Below are positions 57,481 through 64,000 of a stretch of DNA of 64,000 nt, piece after piece (within the stretch, counting starts at the first letter, position 1; every line of letters begins with the position of its first letter). The position numbers and the translations under genes are program-made. The DNA comes from Diabrotica undecimpunctata. Lineage: Eukaryota > Arthropoda > Insecta > Coleoptera > Chrysomelidae. The stretch spans positions 8,416,185-8,480,184 of the forward strand of contig NC_092810.1 of the NCBI RefSeq assembly GCF_040954645.1, given 5' to 3'. Under the pieces are notes generated by a model. That model had not been told where the DNA came from and ran no database searches. It worked only from the letters and a program-made list of their open reading frames with translations.

Positions 57481-57759
57481 TAATTGACTTCTAAGATTGT
57501 AACTTTTTTTGTTGTTTCGAAATCAGTATGACCAAAACAAAATAGAACTTTGCTTCAACGAAAAAATACATCTGTAGTTGCACTTTTGCTGTCACTTAAT
57601 TTGCTGATTTTTCTTTCCATAACTTTTTTGGATGTTAGGCATTGTATTTTGATACTGTACAAACTACTGTTCCATCTGGAGAAGCTTCCATGATGAGATA
57701 TACGAATATACCATTTAACTTTAATCCACATTTATTTAATTCTGTGCCATTTAAAATTT

Positions 57760-58130
57760 CTCATCATCATCATCTTTGGCTAGGCAATTCTCTGTGGATC
57801 TTGGCCTGCTCTAAGATTCGTCGCCATTCTGTTCGGTTTCTGGCAACATGTTGCCATCCTCTGATTTTTAATATCCGTAAGTCGGTTTCAACTCCATCTA
57901 ACCACCTAATTCGCGGTCGGCCTTTGCTTCTTCTTCCTACAGGTGTTCCCGTGGTTACCTTTTTAGCAATCGTATTTTCTGGCATTCGTATTATGTGTCA
58001 AGTCGCTGTGTTTTAATGAACGTTATGACATCTGGTTCATCAAAGAGCTGATACAATTCAAAATTATATCTTCTGCGCCACTGCCCTTGGTCGTTTATAG
58101 CTCCAAATATTTTGCGGAGTATTTTACGCT
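57760..58130 (-). pseudogene. C-terminal RTE-like reverse transcriptase fragment
   Basis: The minus strand reads ILRKIFGAINDQGQWRRRYN, FELYQLFDEPDVITFIKTQR, and after a frameshift MPENTIAKKVTTGTPVGRR, SKGRPRIRWLDGVETDL and TEWRRILEQAKIHREL. It belongs with the copies at 10245-10720 and 62480-63345. Confidence 0.78.
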
Positions 58131-58207
58131 CAAATATTTAAAATTTCTACTTCCTTTAAAATCTGACTTTCTAAGGATCTACACTTTATCTATTTTTCAA
58201 GAACATC

Positions 58208-59132
58208 TAATTACTATTTTAATGAGAATAAGCCACAATTAAAGGTTAAAATAAGTTTATTTACGTTTCAATTTTCACTTCGGAAATTTTTCTCAAAATA
58301 CAAACATGTTTGAAATTGAAACGCCTGTTCAATTTTTCACATCCGAAAAAACATGTCATTTTTCACTGTATTACATCCTATCATTCTTTACCTCAATTAG
58401 AAAATCATTACCCTACTCCAACCCTTTCTACTCCCACTTAAATCCCACCCCCTTAGAAAAATAGACAGTTTGAAAATAGCAAACGGAAAGGACTCTCTCT
58501 ATTTGCTGTTGATTATGGCTACCCACAGACTTCCTATCTCTTTCCTGTTGACTATCGTTAACAACAGACGTATATTCTCTCGCCAGCTGAGTTTCGCTAG
58601 CAGCAGGCGTACCCTCTCTTGGCTGTTGACTATCGCTAGCGACAGACGTCCTCTCTCTTGCCTGTTGACCATCGCTAGCAACAGACGTATTATCTCTACT
58701 GTTGACTGTCGCTAGCAACAGACATTCTTTCTTTCCACCTTATAGTTATGCGAAAAATAATACTGCGAATCCTCTTTCAAGTCGTATACAGACGTAAATG
58801 TGCTCTCAGTGTTAGTACCTCAAGACACGTGTTGAAAAACGGGTACAGACAGCTTCCTCGTGCAAAGAACAACCACAAGTGAAAACCTGTAAATACTGAG
58901 CGAGTGTGTGCAGTAGCAGTATTGGTAAGACTTTTTATAAACTTCATTTGCTATTATCTGTATAACCCTTTACTACTTATCCTAATTTATTTGAACCAGC
59001 CCTATGTAATACAGTCCCCATGCACTGAAATTATATTCATAATTTCACATAAATATACACCCCTTTTTGTACAACGCCAATAAACTTACTTTAATCTTTA
59101 ATTGTGGCTTATTCCCATTAAAATAGTAATTA
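58208..59132. mobile_element. element of 925 bp with 54-bp inverted ends, possibly Penelope-derived
   Basis: Arms at 58208-58261 and 59079-59132 are complementary with few differences and contain GAATAAGCCACAATTAAAG. The same GGGAATAAGCCACAAT motif borders the Penelope-like fragment at 32394. The interior carries a minisatellite and no retroelement enzyme. Confidence 0.6.
58510..58715. repeat. 39-bp minisatellite, about five units
   Basis: Units containing TGTTGACTATCGCTAGC and ACAGACGT recur every 39 bp with variation. On the minus strand the frame stays open across all units and gives 13-residue repeats of the form TSVASDGQQARER. Because 39 is a multiple of three the open frame may be accidental. 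Confidence 0.8.
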
Positions 59133-59940
59133 CTTTAAAATGCCACAAGAAAATAGCTTCAGAACAATATTAAAGACATCTACACCATGGTACCGAATGG
59201 TCCCCTTCAAGTCATCCAACTTGATTGTTTGTGGATCAACGAAAGCAATTAACTGATTTACAATTTAGTTTTACAAACAACAAAAATATTTTTCTCTATA
59301 TATTCCGAGATACAGTTTTCTCGTGCTTTCAAATGCAGCGAACAAATCTAAAAATAGAGTTTTGCCTTTTACGCTCAAAAGAAAAAGTAAAATTCCCAAA
59401 AGTAACGAATAACATATATGTTACTGAAAAGATTAATTGCCTGCTGAACGCTTAATAAATTATTTATGGATATTTTACTGCCATGATAATAAAAGTTCTA
59501 CAACCCAGCGAATAGAAAGGCGAAACCTTTTTATCGATTGGCCACCCTGAGTTATTACCTACAGGAAGTATGTAACGGCTATAAGCTAAGAAAGGAAAGA
59601 AGACGATTTTATTGGATGTGATTGGTCACAGATGGAGAGTTTGTATTAAACAATTTACACAATAGAACTATTAGCGGTAGCTAATAGTCCTGATATTAGA
59701 CTATTTATAGTTTGTATTGTAAATGGTTCTTAAAAAACTAAGTATAAAAGCGATAAAATAGGTCGTTAATACTTGTATAGTAGACCAGTCTGGTTAAAAA
59801 ATGGTCGAAAAATTTTTCGCAGATATGTGAACCTTTTAAGACATAGGTGGGGGTTACTAGATGACGAATAGATGAAAAAGTACTCGTATTTTTACTATGC
59901 GTTTTTTTTTAACAATAATTTATGATTTGATTTTTTGTCT
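59133..59940. other. no gene recognised
   Basis: A 76-codon plus-strand frame at 59225-59455 shows no motif. The rest is AT-rich. Confidence 0.45.
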
Positions 59941-59941
59941 T

Positions 59942-61780
59942 ACAAGTTTTTTCACTTATATTTTACATAAACAATATTTATATCATCTTTTTATATCAAG
60001 AATATCTTTATTTTCCCGTTTTTTAAATTAAAATTAATAAATTATTTACGGAGATATTTGCAAAAAAGCAGTTTTTTTGCACTAATTTATAAATTTTATT
60101 AATTTTTTAATTAACAAAATAAAATGTTATTAATAGATTTGAACATCGAGGAATTACCGTCTTTTAAATTTGTGCGAAATTTTCCTCCGATATGTCAAAT
60201 AGTTTAAAAGTTATTTAATTTATTTATCTCTGAGTCTAAATATTTGAACTATTGAACTTGCTCTATTAATGATGCTAGAGACACTTGACAAATTTCATAG
60301 GGTTCTTTAAAACTTTGGGGATAGCTGGTAAAAAACTCGCGTTTAAAAAAAACCTTCTAGGAAAACCAATAGGATCGAAGTTAGGGACTATTTAAAAAAA
60401 AACATATCTTTATTGTTTATATAACCATTAAGAAATAAAATTTGCACAAATTTTTAATGAAAATCTTAACCTTATATTGAAACTTATAGCTATAAAATTC
60501 ATCAAATTTTTCGAAACTTACAGCCCTTCGATACGAAGGTACTTTCGAAAGATCGACATAGGAAAGTGGAGGGAATAAAGGTTTTAGCTCCGTTTGTTTT
60601 TAAAATAGGAACTTCAAATTAAACACGTAGAAAAAAATTTACATTATCTCGGCCTCTATTGCAGCTAGTAGGCTCTTTTTTTTTAACCTGGGGTAGCTCG
60701 TCGAAATATGAATAACTACATAGTTTTCCCTGGCCGAGAAATATGGAAAACCTCGGAAAAATTGAGTCCGTTTGAAATTTACCGTAAAAACTTACTTTTT
60801 TTTTTTAAATTTGGTGGAATAGTCTGTTGCAGTATTAATAATGATGACATAATTTTCACTCCCCCGGACGATCTACCCCAGATTAAAAAAAAAGAGGCTT
60901 CTAGCTGCAATGGAAGCCGAGCTAATGTAAATTTTTCCGACGTGTTTCAATTTAAAGTTCCGATCCTAAAAAAAAAAAACGGAACTGAAACAGTTATCTC
61001 TTCCACTTTCCTATGTCGATCTTTTTTGAAGTACCTTCGCTTCGAAGGGCTGTAAGTTTCTAAAAATTGGATGAATTTTATAGCTATAGGTTTCAATATA
61101 AAGTTTAGATTTTCATTTGAAATTTGTGCAAATTTTGCTTCTTAATGTTTATAAACAATGGAGATATGATTTGATAAAAAATAGTCCCTAACTTCATTTC
61201 TATTTGTCATAGAAGTTTTTTTTAAATGTGAGTTCATTTACCAGCTACCCAATGGTTGTACGTAAGTCTTTAGCTTGAAAAATATAGAAGTTATTACAAT
61301 TGTTTATAAGTAAAAAACATACACCTTTTTCAAACGTTTATTTTGTAAATAATTTCGATAAAAACGCAATATGCATTTCACTTCGGAGATAGTTTAAGCC
61401 TTAAAGAATTCTATGAAATTTGCTAAATGTGTCTAGCATCATTAATAGAGCAAGTTCAATAGTTTAAATATTTAGCCTCAGGGATAAATAAATTAAATAA
61501 CTATTAAACTATTTGACCGATCGGGGGAAAATTTCGCACAAATTTAAAAGACGGTAATTCCTCGAAGTTTAAATGTATATATTAATAACATTTTATGTTG
61601 TTAATAAAAAAAATTTATAAAATTGATAAATTAGTGCAAAAAAACTAATTGTTTGCAAATATCTCCTTAAGTTATTTATCAATTTTAATTAAAATAACGG
61701 GAAAATAAAGATATTCTTGATATAAAAAAATGTTATAAATATTGTTTATGTAAAATATAAGGATAAAAATTTTTACAGAT
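59942..61780. repeat. foldback structure with arms of about 760-920 bp
   Basis: The left arm (about 59942-60705) is matched in reverse complement by the right arm (about 60860-61780). Examples are the AATATTTATATCATC/GATATAAAAA end region, GACACTT(G)ACAAATTTCATAG against its complement near 61410, and the TCTCGGCC...GGCTC stretch at 60654-60680 against 60890-60920. The right arm has an extra 150 bp (about 61257-61405). The spacer is about 155 bp. No transposase is seen; the open frame at 60708-61055 shows no motif. Confidence 0.75.
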
Positions 61781-62150
61781 ACCGTCTGTGGGAGTCCACG
61801 ACTCAACTCCGTACAACAGTATAGGAAAGATATAACACCGTAGTAATCTGATTTTTATGGATACTGATAAATCGTAGCATTTAAATTGCTTAGCCATTTT
61901 TTAAAATGTAAATCTTGCTTTCTCTATTCTAGATTTTATTTCTAGGCAATGGTCCCAATTTTAACGTTCGTACCAAGCTAGGTGTACGTTTTAACTCTTT
62001 CTATTGGTTGACCATTCACACTGATTCTTTTAGTTTGTTGTTTCTTCTTAAAGATCATCATACATTTTGTTTTCTTAATGATCAATGAAAGTCCATACCT
62101 CTGAATCACTTCTGTAATTTTATTCATTAACTCCTAAATGTCAAATCACA
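61781..62150 (-). pseudogene. RTE-like reverse transcriptase fragment
   Basis: The minus strand reads MNKITEVIQRYGLSLIIKKT, KCMMIFKKKQQTKRISVNGQ, PIERVKTYT and, with stops, FKKWLSNLNATIY, ending in a VESWT-like stretch at 61790. This is the segment after the catalytic FADD. The foldback's right arm abuts it at 61780. Confidence 0.68.
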
Positions 62151-62479
62151 TTATATTTATTTTTGTTTGTTATTTTAGGGCACCAAATTAAAACTCCGTT
62201 TCAATTTGGCCGACAGAACAATCTTGTTATAGTTGGGTGAAGTATCAACCTCTATAAAGAAATATATATGAAATTACTGTAATCAAGCCTTTGTTTGCCG
62301 AATATCTATATTATGTTCGGCAAACAAATTATACATTTATCTCCCTTTGCGACTTAAATCTACAACTTCTTTCCTTAAGTTTGGTAAATTACCAAAAGCC
62401 TATCTATCTTAAAGACCGTATTATTTAGTGGAAAAGTTTCTTAACGACTAACTAAGAAATTACAGTACGTTTAGGTACA
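62151..62479. other. no gene recognised
   Basis: A TTGTTTGCCGAA...TTCGGCAAACAA inverted pair at about 62291-62326 forms a small hairpin. Nothing else is seen. Confidence 0.45.
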
Positions 62480-63345
62480 AGCAACTAAAGTCATCATCAT
62501 CATCATTGGTGCTACAGCCCTATAAAAGAGCCTCGACCTTCCCAACTCTATTGCGCCAGTCAGCCTATCCATTGCCAACTGTTGCCAGTTTGCTGCGCCT
62601 ATTTTTCTACCATCCTCATCTACACCATCCCTCCATCTGAGTTTTGGCCTACCCCTACTTCTACTTCTCACAGGTTGTGACATAAGGATTCTTCTAGGTG
62701 GGTTGTTCTGCTGTGATCTTGTCAGATGTTCTGCCCATCTTAGTCTTCCTATTTTTATAAGAGACACTACGTCTTTACCACCAAATATATGTTTATATCT
62801 ATGATATATCTCGTAGTTGTACCTCTTTCTCCAAACACTATTTTCACAGATGCCACCGAATATTCTTCTCAGGATCCTTCGTTCAAATATAAGCAGGAGG
62901 TTTTCATCTGCCTTGGAAATGGTCCATGTCTCCGATCCATATGTCAACACTGGTTGTATAAGGGTTTGGTATATGGTTATTTTTGTTTTTTGACTTAAGT
63001 TTCTGCTTTTCATATGTCTACTCAGTTCAAAATAGCATTTGTTTGCTAGGATTATTCTTCGCTTGATTTCTTCCGTCATGACCTTCTCCTTGGTGATCAG
63101 GGATCACAGCCTAAGTATGTGAATTTGTCCACCACTTCAAAGGTAGAGTTATCAACTGTGAATTGGTGGCCGATGTTTCTGGCTCTATTATCCATTATTA
63201 TGCCATTATCTTAGTTTTCTCCTCATTTACTTGAAGGCCCATATTTTTTGAGGTATTTGACAAGGTAGTATACATTTCTTCTAGCTTGCGTGTTGTGCGG
63301 GCAACTAGGTTAACTTCATCTACATATGCAAAAATTTGGGATGAT
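62480..63345 (-). pseudogene. RTE-like reverse transcriptase C-terminal half
   Basis: The minus strand starts with a ADEVNLVARTTRKLEE-like stretch just after the palm (about 63300-63340). Across frameshifts it reads MGLQVNEEKTKIM and then a 202-codon open frame: EEIKRRIILANKCYFELSRH, VLTYGSETWTISKADENLLL, FERRILRRIFGG, WRKRYNYEIYHRY, IKIGRLRWAEHLTRSQQNNP and RSRGRPKLRWRDGVDEDGRK, ending at 62471. The last residues (MMMMM) come from a CAT microsatellite on the plus strand. Confidence 0.82.
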
Positions 63346-64000
63346 TAGTGACGCTGACCGCCCAACTATGCCCGCTAGTTCGTAAATTGCATATTCATCA
63401 TGCAATCTGCAATTTAGTTAAATTTTGCAATGAATTGTATATGTAATTTTCTTTTATTTTGTTATATTGACGATTCATGTAATTTTAGTAAATTTTAAGT
63501 GTTACCGTTATTTTTTTTGACTTTTGTAAGCTTTCTCCATAAAATTGTACCATTTTCAGTGACAATAAAGCATATTTCTATAAAGGTTTATTGTTTTATT
63601 TCAACAAGAAGAATGTTCAATTGCAAAAAAGTTAAAAAAAACAGGACCCTGCAGTGGTACGATCATGTAGGATCGTACAAGATGCAAAACGTACATAGGA
63701 AATGCTATGATAGATAGGTCTCAGAAAAAGTGACTGGGAGAATAAAGTGCTGTAAAGGACAAAAACGGCGAACTCGTAATGGAAAAAAGCCCAAGAAGAA
63801 GAGAAAACTTGTAAGATCAATATACACAAATAAAACGATAAGCTTTCTCTATTTTATTAACTAGGTATATCCTCCTGAGACCTGATGTCCACTTAAATGG
63901 ACATTTACGTTTTATATATTTTTTTGGAAAGAACTAAATTTACAGCGCCGAGTCCCACGGTCCATCGTAGTGTATATACAAGTGACCCTGACAACAGCGC
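63346..64000. other. no clear gene; possible tiny retroelement remnant
   Basis: At 63620-63720 the plus strand reads TLQWYDHV and HRKCYDR, faintly like the WYGHV block of a reverse transcriptase tail, followed by a lysine/arginine-rich stretch to 63815. A palindromic TGTCCACTTAAATGGACA lies at 63879-63896. Confidence 0.3.

Noticed and set aside
58428..58718. A real repetitive protein gene on the minus strand
   Set aside because: The open frame can be explained by a 39-bp minisatellite; kept as a finding, not as a gene.
60708..61055. 115-codon frame in the foldback spacer
   Set aside because: It spans the spacer and one arm, has no motif, and the arm sequence is non-coding in the other copy.

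Overview
The window looks like nuclear DNA of an insect with a repeat-rich genome. A beetle is my guess, because of the mixture of RTE-like, Jockey-like, piggyBac, hAT, mariner, pogo, Crypton and Penelope-like elements, but nothing here fixes the species. The sequence is AT-rich with many short AT runs. I found no convincing single-copy host gene, rRNA gene, functional tRNA gene or CRISPR array. Nearly every coding signal belongs to a mobile element, most of them broken, and several are inserted inside one another.

Elements with both ends defined, left to right: a DD82E (Sailor-type) Tc1/mariner-related element with an intact 455-codon transposase (1300-3724); a Buster-type hAT with an 8-bp target duplication, sitting in a Jockey-like remnant (11838-14432); a piggyBac with one in-frame TGA (14792-17346); a second piggyBac with an intact 606-codon frame but two of three catalytic acidic positions changed (19364-21932); a tRNA-like SINE with a 13-bp target duplication (23605-23945); a DD41D mariner with inverted repeats of about 235 bp (30193-32176); a pogo/Tigger-like element (37597-40592); and a 640-bp GC-rich insert between 14-bp direct repeats (41373-42012). 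Remnants include Ty3/Gypsy (6600-7800), a Crypton tyrosine-recombinase frame (36319-37380), Penelope-like pieces including a GIY-YIG domain (18040-18200, 32434-33087), two more piggyBac remnants and about twenty non-LTR fragments.

The least ordinary signals are RNA- or structure-level. Hammerhead-ribozyme cores occur at 27799-27865 (inside a 396-bp unit bounded by a direct repeat, as in retrozymes), as two copies on opposite strands in one large hairpin at 45655-45870, and in decayed form at 26798-26861. Long foldback structures occur at 59942-61780 and 58208-59132, the latter holding a 39-bp minisatellite.

The elements do not work together as a pathway. The transposases would each move only their own family, and the nesting gives relative ages: hAT after Jockey, SINE after the gag-like frame it interrupts, and an opposite-strand retroelement after the zinc-knuckle ORF at 34011-35857. 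Boundaries of decayed elements are approximate. Family names rest on motifs, terminal repeats and residue spacing read by eye, without database comparison.
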